The notes beneath the pieces are model-generated. The model worked only from the letters and a program-made list of their open reading frames with translations. It was not told the origin of the DNA and did no database searches. From NCBI GenBank assembly GCA_030428585.1, contig JAUIDL010000011.1, positions 1 through 14,906 of the forward strand: DNA of 14,906 nucleotides, read 5' to 3'. This document shows, piece by piece, positions 9,798 through 14,906 of this stretch. The position numbers and the translations under genes were made by a program. The stretch is from a bacterium (lineage in GTDB: Bacteria > Patescibacteriota > Saccharimonadia > Saccharimonadales > Saccharimonadaceae). How positions within the stretch are numbered: the stretch's first letter is position 1; each line of letters opens with the position of its first letter.

Positions 9798-9826
9798 TAT
9801 TTTTTATCTTGTCTATCTGTGACACC

Positions 9827-9855
9827 AGTATACCGCTTGCGCTTTCTTGACACAA
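9827..9855 (-). promoter_or_regulatory. Promoter of the beta-rich surface protein gene
   Basis: On the minus strand TTGTGT (9855-9850), 17 bases, then TATACT (9832-9827). The predicted leader is about 20 bases. Its -35 overlaps the -35 of the divergent plus-strand promoter, TTGACA at 9847-9852, so the two probably compete for RNA polymerase. Confidence 0.45.
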
Positions 9856-9875
9856 CCAGGGGGATACTCAACAAT
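9847..9875 (+). promoter_or_regulatory. Promoter of the cysteine-free secreted protein gene
   Basis: A perfect -35 TTGACA (9847-9852) and, 17 bases later, a weak -10 AACAAT (9870-9875). Transcription would begin close to 9882, the chosen ATG, suggesting a leaderless message. The -10 is the uncertain part. Confidence 0.4.
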
Positions 9876-9881
9876 AAGATT

Positions 9882-10610
9882 ATGCTTTTTAGGAGTATCG
9901 GACGTTTTGTTGCCGTCATGGGCGTGTTTGCCGTGATGGTCTTTTTCAGTTCACAACAAGTCCTAGCAACCCAATCGACGAATTATCGCTTTGACGAAAC
10001 GGCAATTGGCACAAACGGCTTGATCCAATCGAGCTCCGCCAACTTTCGGGCTAACGCCGCCATTGGTGATCTCAGCGTCGGCAATGCTTCCTCGGCTAAT
10101 TTCCAGGTCGAAGCCGGTACGCAGACCGATAACGACCCAGTTCTCTCATTCCAAGTCATTGATGCGAGTGCCGATTTCGGCGACCTCAGCGCGACAGCCA
10201 CCGCAACGGCCACCTCTACCTTTTCTGTCAGAAATTACACGAGCTACGGCTACGTCGTACAGATATACGGTTCGGTCCCAACCAATGGCACCCATACTAT
10301 TGATGCGCTCGCAACCAGTGCCCCGTCACAGACTGGTGTGAATCAGTTTGGCCTGAATTTGGTGGCCAATACATTACCAACGTCTGTTGGAGCAAACCCT
10401 GATAACGGCGACTTCGGCTTTGGTTTAGCCGAGTCAAATTATGATGTAGCCAACGAATACCGCTTTGTCAGCGGTGATATTATCGCCAGTGCGCCGAAAA
10501 GCTCTGGTGAAACCACCTATACAATCAGCTACATATTAAACGTTGAACCCCTGACACCTGGTGGCCAATACAACACTGATCAGACGGTCATTGTTATTGG
10601 CACTTATTAA
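9882..10610 (+). CDS. Secreted beta-rich protein sharing a C-terminal domain with the two downstream paralogues
   Basis: Function unknown; 242 residues from ATG 9882. I reject the much longer upstream frame from 9549 because it runs antisense through the neighbouring gene and has no secretory sequence; starting at 9882 gives a clean signal peptide (M-L-F-R-S-I-G-R, hydrophobic core, cleavage near V-L-A|T, about residue 30). The mature part begins with I-G-T-N-G-L-I-Q-S-S-S-A-N-F-R...S-S-A-N-F-Q, a motif repeated twice. From about residue 95 it aligns with the C-terminal halves of the proteins at 10730 and 11937: G-Y...T-I-D-A...Q-F-G-L-N-L-V...Y-R-F-V-S-G...T-I-S-Y-I-L-N-V...G-x-Y. It contains no cysteine, unlike those relatives. 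No membrane anchor or sorting signal is seen, so it is probably exported and held by another protein. Confidence 0.8.
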   Translation: MLFRSIGRFVAVMGVFAVMVFFSSQQVLATQSTNYRFDETAIGTNGLIQSSSANFRANAAIGDLSVGNASSANFQVEAGTQTDNDPVLSFQVIDASADFGDLSATATATATSTFSVRNYTSYGYVVQIYGSVPTNGTHTIDALATSAPSQTGVNQFGLNLVANTLPTSVGANPDNGDFGFGLAESNYDVANEYRFVSGDIIASAPKSSGETTYTISYILNVEPLTPGGQYNTDQTVIVIGTY

Positions 10611-10614
10611 CAAG

Positions 10615-10623
10615 TTATCCACA
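10615..10623 (+). promoter_or_regulatory. Perfect DnaA box
   Basis: TTATCCACA, identical to the strong DnaA-binding consensus, lies five bases after the preceding stop and 27 bases before the -35 of the next gene. Flanking sequence is AT-rich, with direct copies of TTAACAA on both sides. Binding is inferred from sequence alone. Confidence 0.5.
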
Positions 10624-10650
10624 ATTAACAATAAAAGCGTAAGAATTTTG

Positions 10651-10680
10651 TTGACACGTCTAAAATTTGCGTGGTAGTAT
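10651..10680 (+). promoter_or_regulatory. Strong sigma-70-type promoter of the first paralogue
   Basis: Perfect TTGACA (10651-10656), 18-base spacer, TAGTAT (10675-10680) with TGG extension (10672-10674). Transcription is expected near 10687, leaving a leader of about 43 bases that is A/C-rich and lacks a Shine-Dalgarno site. This is the best promoter in the window and suggests high expression. Confidence 0.75.
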
Positions 10681-10729
10681 GGGGTCAGCACTTTATAAAC
10701 AACAAAAATAAAAAGCACCCACCACAAAA

Positions 10730-11866
10730 ATGAACACCATTACATCTATTACGAAACGCTCAGCACTGATTTTTTCAGCGCTTGCTCTTGTTGTAGCCCA
10801 AGCACTGTTCATCTTGCCAGCCGACAACGCTTCGGCCGCCCAAATCCTCAACCGTAGCCTGACCTTACAGGCTGGAGCTTCCGCCGGTGGATCTGCACCA
10901 GGCGGTGTGGTTGATCACCAATTCGCCTTCCAACTTCCTGGTGGCTCGAACGTCGGTTCAATTCTGTTCGAATACTGTACAACGGCGGCCAACACCACCC
11001 TCAGCCCAACCTGTATCACCCCGACCGGCCTTGTCACGACTAGTGCGGCACTTGGTAGTGAAACTGGCGCTACTGGATTCTCAATGGTCAACACAACCAA
11101 CGGTACACCGTACCTGACCCGTACCGCAAGCAACCCTGGTACCAACGTCAACGTAACCTACCGTCTTGATGACATTACTAACCCAACTGACGTCAACTCG
11201 ACCTTCTTTGTCCGAATCTCAACCTACGCCTCAACCGACACGACTGGTGGTGTGACCGACGCTGGTGTCGTCAACGCCAGTACCGCTGAACCAATCGACA
11301 TTACCGGGACTATGCCTGAATCACTCGTCTTCTGCACCGGTGCGACTATCTCGACTACCTCCAGTGTCCCTGACTGTGCAACCGCAACTGCTGGTGACAT
11401 CTTCTTCGACCAACTGTTCTCGCCAACCGACACTGCCACGACTACTTCACAAATGGCTGCCTCAACCAACGCTGGCTTTGGTTACGCCATCACGGTGAAC
11501 GGTGAAACACTGACCTCGGGTGCAAACACGATTGATGGTATGGCTGCCTTGGACGTCCCAATTACCGGTATCGCTCAGTTTGGACTCAACGTTGTACTTA
11601 ATACAATTACGGATGCAAGCCTTAACCCACTTGGCCTCGACCCAGCACCTGCCTACGACGGTGTCGACCTGACTGGCCAAGCTTCAACCGACTACGACAC
11701 GCCAGACAGCTTCAAATTCGTCACTGGTGAAACCGTCGCCGACAGTGACAGTTCCGGAACCGACGCCCAGATCTTTACCGTCAGTTACATCGCGAACGTA
11801 CCTGGTAACCAACCAGCTGGTACCTACACCACAACCTTAACCTACATCTGCACACCGACCTTCTAG
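10730..11866 (+). CDS. Secreted surface protein, first of two tandem paralogues, five conserved cysteines
   Basis: Function unknown; 378 residues. Signal peptide with basic start (T-K-R), hydrophobic core and A-S-A|A-Q cleavage near residue 36. The mature protein starts with N-R-S-L-T-L-Q-A-G and S-A-P-G-G-V-V-D-H-Q-F-A-F, then F-E-Y-C (Cys83) and Cys95. In the middle, E-S-L-V-F-C-T-G and V-P-D-C form a second pair. The C-terminal domain shares a long, essentially identical block (from G-D-I-F-F-D-Q-L-F-S-P through the alternating T/S/A stretch to N-A-G-F-G-Y) with the protein at 11937, and both end in Y-I-C-T-P-T-F. There is no membrane helix and no LPXTG. Paired cysteines suggest disulfides in an extracytoplasmic fold. 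C-ending codons are common, as in highly expressed genes, and the promoter is strong, so this may be an abundant surface protein. S-layer or pilin-like roles are possible but unsupported. Confidence 0.82.
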   Translation: MNTITSITKRSALIFSALALVVAQALFILPADNASAAQILNRSLTLQAGASAGGSAPGGVVDHQFAFQLPGGSNVGSILFEYCTTAANTTLSPTCITPTGLVTTSAALGSETGATGFSMVNTTNGTPYLTRTASNPGTNVNVTYRLDDITNPTDVNSTFFVRISTYASTDTTGGVTDAGVVNASTAEPIDITGTMPESLVFCTGATISTTSSVPDCATATAGDIFFDQLFSPTDTATTTSQMAASTNAGFGYAITVNGETLTSGANTIDGMAALDVPITGIAQFGLNVVLNTITDASLNPLGLDPAPAYDGVDLTGQASTDYDTPDSFKFVTGETVADSDSSGTDAQIFTVSYIANVPGNQPAGTYTTTLTYICTPTF

Positions 11867-11871
11867 AATAA

Positions 11872-11880
11872 TTATCCACA
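11872..11880 (+). promoter_or_regulatory. Second perfect DnaA box
   Basis: TTATCCACA again, five bases after the stop of the first paralogue and 18 bases before the -35 of the second, in the same orientation as the box at 10615. The repeated placement (directly after a stop, upstream of a paralogue promoter) argues for a conserved function or a duplicated upstream region. Confidence 0.5.
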
Positions 11881-11898
11881 AACACTATACATAATTCG

Positions 11899-11928
11899 TT
11901 GACGGCATTTTGGCGCTTATGCTACAAT
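11899..11928 (+). promoter_or_regulatory. Promoter of the second paralogue and DUF916-like gene
   Basis: TTGACG (11899-11904), 18 bases, TACAAT (11923-11928) with TGC extension (11920-11922). The predicted start is about 11935, two bases before ATG 11937. It should drive both 11937-13064 and 13068-14099. A perfect dyad covers it (separate entry). Confidence 0.7.
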
Positions 11929-11935
11929 GCCGTCA
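11900..11935. promoter_or_regulatory. Perfect 10-bp inverted repeat spanning the core promoter (operator candidate)
   Basis: TGACGGCATT (11900-11909) and AATGCCGTCA (11926-11935) are exact reverse complements with a 16-base spacer. The left arm covers most of the -35 and the right arm covers the end of the -10 and the start site. Most of it lies outside the transcript, so it would act as DNA, probably as a repressor site. The first paralogue's promoter has no matching dyad. Confidence 0.6.
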
Positions 11936-11936
11936 T

Positions 11937-13064
11937 ATGCAGGTGAAAAAGGGTATGTTGGCCCGCCGCCTGATGTTAAGCGCCACGTTAGTGGTAGCAA
12001 CATTCAGCTCGGTGGTGTTCAACGCAAAACAAACATATGCGGACCAGATTACAAACCGTAGTCTTACCTTGGTCGCGGGGGCTACTGATGGTGGATCAGC
12101 TCCTGGTGGTGTTGTTAATCACCAATTTGCCTTTACACTTCCTTCGACAGCCAACATCGGTTCGATCCAATTCGAATATTGTACAACTGCCAGTGTTGAA
12201 GTGTGTGTGACACCAACCGGTCTGGTCACGACCAGCGCAACACTTGGTAACGAAACCGGTGCCACTGGATTTACGATGGTTAATACAACAAACGGCGCAC
12301 CATACCTGACACGATCAGCAGCCTCGGCAACGGGCGCAGTGACGTATCGACTTGATACTATTACGAACCCGACAACAGAAAACGAAACATTCTTCGTTCG
12401 TATTTCAACCTTCACCTCGACCGACGCGACAACTGGCTCGACCGACACAGGTAGTGTTGCCGCCAGCACCGCAACCCCAATTGTCATTAGCGGAACTATG
12501 CCTGAATCATTGATCTTCTGTACGGGTGAGACCATTGGCACCAGTGGTAGTATCCCTGACTGTTCAACCGCAACGCCAGGTGACATCTTCTTTGATCAAC
12601 TCTTCTCGCCAACTGATACCGCAACGACAACGTCACAAATGGCTGCCTCTACCAACGCAGGGTTTGGCTATATTATTACAGTCAATGGCGAGACATTGAG
12701 TTCGGGTGCAAACGAGATTGATGCAATAACCTCACCAACCGCACTGGCTATCGGTACCGGTCAATTCGGTCTGAACCTTGTTGAAAACACAACAACAACT
12801 GATGTGAACACCAACCCACTAGGACTCGATGTTGCACCAACTCCTGATGGCGTTGATTTAAAGGGTGAGGCTGACACCGATTACGCGACTGATGACCTGT
12901 TCATGTTCGCTGACGGCGATACGGTTGCCTCAAGTACGAACGGTGGCCTAGGACCAACAAACTCGCAAATCTTCACCGTATCGTATATCGTAAATGTACC
13001 GGGTAACCAAGCTGCTGGTACCTACACCACCACGCTAACCTACATTTGTACCCCGACATTCTAA
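11937..13064 (+). CDS. Secreted surface protein, second tandem paralogue
   Basis: Paralogue of the gene at 10730; 375 residues from ATG 11937. The frame extends to a TTG at 11910, but that lies inside the promoter. ATG 11937 would be nearly leaderless; ATG 11955 is an alternative, preceded by AGGTGA at 11941-11946. Either gives a working signal peptide (R-R, hydrophobic core, T-Y-A|D-Q). Domains and the five cysteines match the first copy: F-E-Y-C (Cys82), Cys90, F-C-T-G, P-D-C and terminal Y-I-C-T-P-T-F. DNA differences between the copies fall largely in third codon positions within the conserved block, so the duplication is old and the protein is under constraint. The N-terminal half and the spacer loops vary more. 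It is followed three bases later by the DUF916-like gene, so the two should be co-expressed. Function unknown; probably a surface layer or adhesive component. Confidence 0.82.
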   Translation: MQVKKGMLARRLMLSATLVVATFSSVVFNAKQTYADQITNRSLTLVAGATDGGSAPGGVVNHQFAFTLPSTANIGSIQFEYCTTASVEVCVTPTGLVTTSATLGNETGATGFTMVNTTNGAPYLTRSAASATGAVTYRLDTITNPTTENETFFVRISTFTSTDATTGSTDTGSVAASTATPIVISGTMPESLIFCTGETIGTSGSIPDCSTATPGDIFFDQLFSPTDTATTTSQMAASTNAGFGYIITVNGETLSSGANEIDAITSPTALAIGTGQFGLNLVENTTTTDVNTNPLGLDVAPTPDGVDLKGEADTDYATDDLFMFADGDTVASSTNGGLGPTNSQIFTVSYIVNVPGNQAAGTYTTTLTYICTPTF

Positions 13065-13067
13065 CCC

Positions 13068-14099
13068 ATGAAATATCAGACGCTGCCACGACCAATCAGG
13101 ACAGGGCTACTTGTTACAGTAGCCGCTTTATTGGTGGCCGTAACTGCCTTTGCCCCGTTTGCACAAGCGCAGGAAGGCGAAGGACAAGCCTTAGAAATCG
13201 CACCACCAGTCATTAACCTTGATGGTGATCCTGGTGAAACCGTTGAAGCCGAAATTATTCTCCGTGATGTATCAGACAGCCCTTTGATTGTCACCAACAC
13301 CATTAACGACTTTATTGCCGATGGTGAAGACGGGGTGCCAAAACTTCTCCTGAACGATGAAGAAGAAACGCCGTACTCGATGAAAAGTTGGTTCGAGCCA
13401 ATTTCTCAACTTGATTTGGAACCACGAACAATCACCCGTTTACCAATTACTATTAACATTCCGAGTAACGCCGCTCCTGGTGGATATTTCTCGGTTATTC
13501 GATTTACCGGTACCGCGCCAGATGTTGATGGAAACGGCGTTGGTCTTTCCGCTAGCCTCGGTTCACTCGTCTTTATGCAGGTCAATGGTGACGCCAAAGA
13601 AGAACTTTCAATCGAAGAATTCTTTACCAGTACCAACGGCAACCATGTGAGTATCTTCCAAGCTGCTCCTGTCGGTTTCACCGTTCGCTTGAATAACACT
13701 GGTAACACGTACGAGCAACCGGCTGGACAAATTACTGTCACCGACATGTTTGGCAAAGAAGTTGGGAAAGTTAACGTCAACTTACCACCGCGCACAATTC
13801 TGCCTGGTAGTATCCGTAAATTCGATCAAGTCCTCGACTCGTCGGTCATTGGTAACAAGATTCTGTTTGGTATGTACAATGCTGAACTGAATCTGACCTA
13901 TGGCGATGGCCAAACCTTGAACCAAAAAATTACCTTCTGGGTCATTCCGTACGTCTTAATCGGTATTATCCTCGCAGTCCTCGTCATCGGCTTCTTCCTC
14001 TTCCGCTTCTTGCTCCGTCGCTACAACAGCCACATCGTTCGCCAAACCTACGGTGGCGGTCGCAAAGGTGGCCGTGGTGGCCGTCGCGGACGTCGCTAG
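13068..14099 (+). CDS. DUF916-like secreted Ig-fold protein with one C-terminal membrane helix and Arg/Gly cytoplasmic tail
   Basis: Function unknown; 343 residues. Signal peptide 1-34 (A-Q-A|Q). The extracellular part begins L-E-I-A-P-P-V-I-N-L-D-G-D-P-G-E-T-V, the usual start of DUF916-type proteins. A first beta-sandwich follows with W-F-E-P-I, L-E-P-R-T-I-T-R-L-P-I-T-I-N-I-P and A-A-P-G-G-Y-F-S-V-I-R-F (about 105-155), then a second Ig-like domain with V-R-L-N-N-T-G-N-T-Y (about 205-285). One membrane helix (about 291-315) is followed by a 28-residue tail of Arg, Lys and Gly. In Firmicutes, DUF916 proteins are encoded with WxL-domain surface proteins and are thought to help hold them at the cell wall. 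Here the partners would be the paralogues just upstream (gap of three bases), which lack a WxL motif, so the parallel is by analogy. No ribosome binding site is visible; it probably depends on coupling. Confidence 0.75.
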   Translation: MKYQTLPRPIRTGLLVTVAALLVAVTAFAPFAQAQEGEGQALEIAPPVINLDGDPGETVEAEIILRDVSDSPLIVTNTINDFIADGEDGVPKLLLNDEEETPYSMKSWFEPISQLDLEPRTITRLPITINIPSNAAPGGYFSVIRFTGTAPDVDGNGVGLSASLGSLVFMQVNGDAKEELSIEEFFTSTNGNHVSIFQAAPVGFTVRLNNTGNTYEQPAGQITVTDMFGKEVGKVNVNLPPRTILPGSIRKFDQVLDSSVIGNKILFGMYNAELNLTYGDGQTLNQKITFWVIPYVLIGIILAVLVIGFFLFRFLLRRYNSHIVRQTYGGGRKGGRGGRRGRR

Positions 14100-14112
14100 T
14101 CACCTCTGATTG

Positions 14113-14121
14113 TGGTATGAT
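14113..14121 (+). promoter_or_regulatory. Extended -10 promoter of the Ig/PKD-like gene
   Basis: TGGTATGAT, a TGn extension with TATGAT at 14116-14121, lying 13 bases after the preceding stop and 34 bases before ATG 14155. No good -35. The 55-base interval shows no terminator, so read-through from upstream is also possible. Confidence 0.5.
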
Positions 14122-14154
14122 ATGGTTAAGCTTATACACTAAGCGATCACTGCT

Positions 14155-14906
14155 ATGATACTCAAACACAAAAACAACACTTGGAGACTTCGCCCGCATA
14201 CGCATACGTCGTATGTGCCACTCATCCTTTTGTTGTTGGTTGTCGGATTGCTACTGGGTTCGTACACCGCCATGGCCCAAGTTCACCCGCCTCCACAAGC
14301 CGAATCAGTTGGATTAACTGGTGTCGTTGAAGGTGAGCCGCCGACGGTTGCGGCAACCATCGACACGCCAAAAAACGGGCAGCGCTTCACGACATCACCA
14401 ATTACCGTTTCCGGTACCTGTCCCGAAGACACGCTGATTGAAGTCTACAAGAACGATATCTTTGCCGGATCGACGCTCTGTTCACCGGACGGAACATACT
14501 CGTTCGACATCGACCTGTTGATTGGTGAGAACGAACTGGTCGCCAAGGTCTATGACGCCCTGAACCAACCAGGGCCGGACTCTAATAAAGTTACGGTGTT
14601 TTATGACGCCGTACCCCCGCAGCCCGATGCGATTAACTCACTGAACTTTGGCAGCGGCAGTCAGTTGGTCCTCAATACCGACGCGGTGTTCAGGGGAAGC
14701 TTCCCAGGCCAAAACATGGTCATGCCACTGGCTATTATTGGTGGAACGCCTCCATTTGCCGTGAATATACAGTGGGGAGACGCCGAGAACTCACTGATTT
14801 CGCGTGACAACAACGTCACCTTTAACGCGACCCATGCATACAGTAAAGCGGGAACATACCAGATCAATATCCAGGCTACCGACGATGTGGGTCGTGTGGC
14901 TTTTCT
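14155..14906 (+). CDS. Secreted Ig-like/PKD-like domain protein (3' end outside window)
   Basis: The frame is open from ATG 14155 to the window edge, giving about 250 residues. The signal peptide has a basic start, an L/V-rich core at about 21-35 and a cleavage near A-M-A|Q-V (residue 41). After a Pro-rich linker, a bacterial Ig-like domain (about 62-152) shows T-I-D-T-P-K-N-G...T-V-S-G-T-C, E-V-Y-K-N-D, G-T-Y-S-F and L-I-G-E-N-E-L-V-A-K-V-Y-D, with two cysteines (89 and 109) that could pair. A second domain (about 190 onward) has the PKD-like pattern W-G-D...T-H-A-Y-S-K-A-G-T-Y-Q-I-N-I-Q-A-T-D. Such domains occur in large surface and adhesion proteins. The C-terminal anchor is not visible. 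No ribosome binding site is seen upstream. Confidence 0.82.
   Translation, partial: MILKHKNNTWRLRPHTHTSYVPLILLLLVVGLLLGSYTAMAQVHPPPQAESVGLTGVVEGEPPTVAATIDTPKNGQRFTTSPITVSGTCPEDTLIEVYKNDIFAGSTLCSPDGTYSFDIDLLIGENELVAKVYDALNQPGPDSNKVTVFYDAVPPQPDAINSLNFGSGSQLVLNTDAVFRGSFPGQNMVMPLAIIGGTPPFAVNIQWGDAENSLISRDNNVTFNATHAYSKAGTYQINIQATDDVGRVAF

Noticed and set aside
9549..9881. Upstream extension of the secreted-protein frame at 9882
   Set aside because: It runs antisense through the neighbouring minus-strand gene, lacks secretory or conserved sequence, and would bury the signal peptide that starts at 9882 in the middle of the protein.
11910..11936. TTG start for the second paralogue
   Set aside because: It lies within the promoter and before the predicted transcription start.
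12119..12586. 155-residue minus-strand frame in the second paralogue
   Set aside because: It is antisense to a repetitive Thr/Ser/Val-rich gene. A similar shadow appears opposite the sister gene, which explains its length.

Overview
The window looks like a genome fragment from a bacterium with small, compact operons and many secreted surface proteins, most likely a member of the Patescibacteria (CPR, for example a Saccharibacteria-like lineage). That assignment is inferred from gene style (DsbA-like thioredoxin, DHA2 transporter, serial signal-peptide surface proteins) and not from any marker gene. Several overlapping gene pairs use TGA as a stop at the expected protein end, so UGA is a stop codon here, unlike in Gracilibacteria/SR1. 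G+C is near one half by eye.

Layout: (1) 1-515 is the 3' part of a DsbA-like thiol oxidoreductase, closed by a strong intrinsic terminator. (2) 558-898 has no protein gene but holds a hairpin, a palindrome and a possible small RNA unit. (3) 899-2593, minus strand, is a 14-TM DHA2-type MFS exporter, divergent from the next operon across a short promoter region. (4) 2685-8747 is a tightly overlapping ATP-synthase-like operon in the order c-like, b, delta, alpha, gamma, beta, epsilon. (5) 8751-9797, minus strand, is a membrane-anchored repetitive beta-rich surface protein. (6) 9882-14906 carries five secreted or surface proteins on the plus strand: a cysteine-free one, two tandem paralogues with five conserved cysteines, a DUF916-like single-pass membrane protein with an Arg/Gly tail, and a 3'-truncated Ig/PKD-like protein.

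The most unusual element is the ATPase operon. F1 alpha keeps its P-loop and arginine finger, and beta keeps its P-loop, catalytic Glu and Walker B Asp, so the head should hydrolyse or bind ATP. The membrane part is odd: no subunit a gene is present, and the gene in the atpE position encodes a signal-peptide protein with an extracellular domain followed by a c-like hairpin. That hairpin keeps the cytoplasmic G-R-N-P loop but has Leu265 where the proton-binding Glu/Asp should be. Beta has Arg instead of the adenine-stacking Tyr and lacks its usual C-terminal helix; alpha and beta both end in disordered K/E/A/P tails; epsilon is only the N-terminal domain. I infer an F1-like ATPase coupled to something other than proton flow, possibly driving a ring that displays extracellular domains. 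Adjacent surface-protein genes make an envelope-related role worth testing.

Regulation: promoters are of sigma-70 type with recurrent extended -10 elements (TGn-TAnnnT). The ATPase genes use Shine-Dalgarno sites and overlapping start/stop codons, whereas several secreted-protein genes look leaderless or SD-free. Two perfect DnaA boxes precede the two paralogous surface-protein promoters, and a perfect 10-bp dyad spans the core promoter of the second paralogue.
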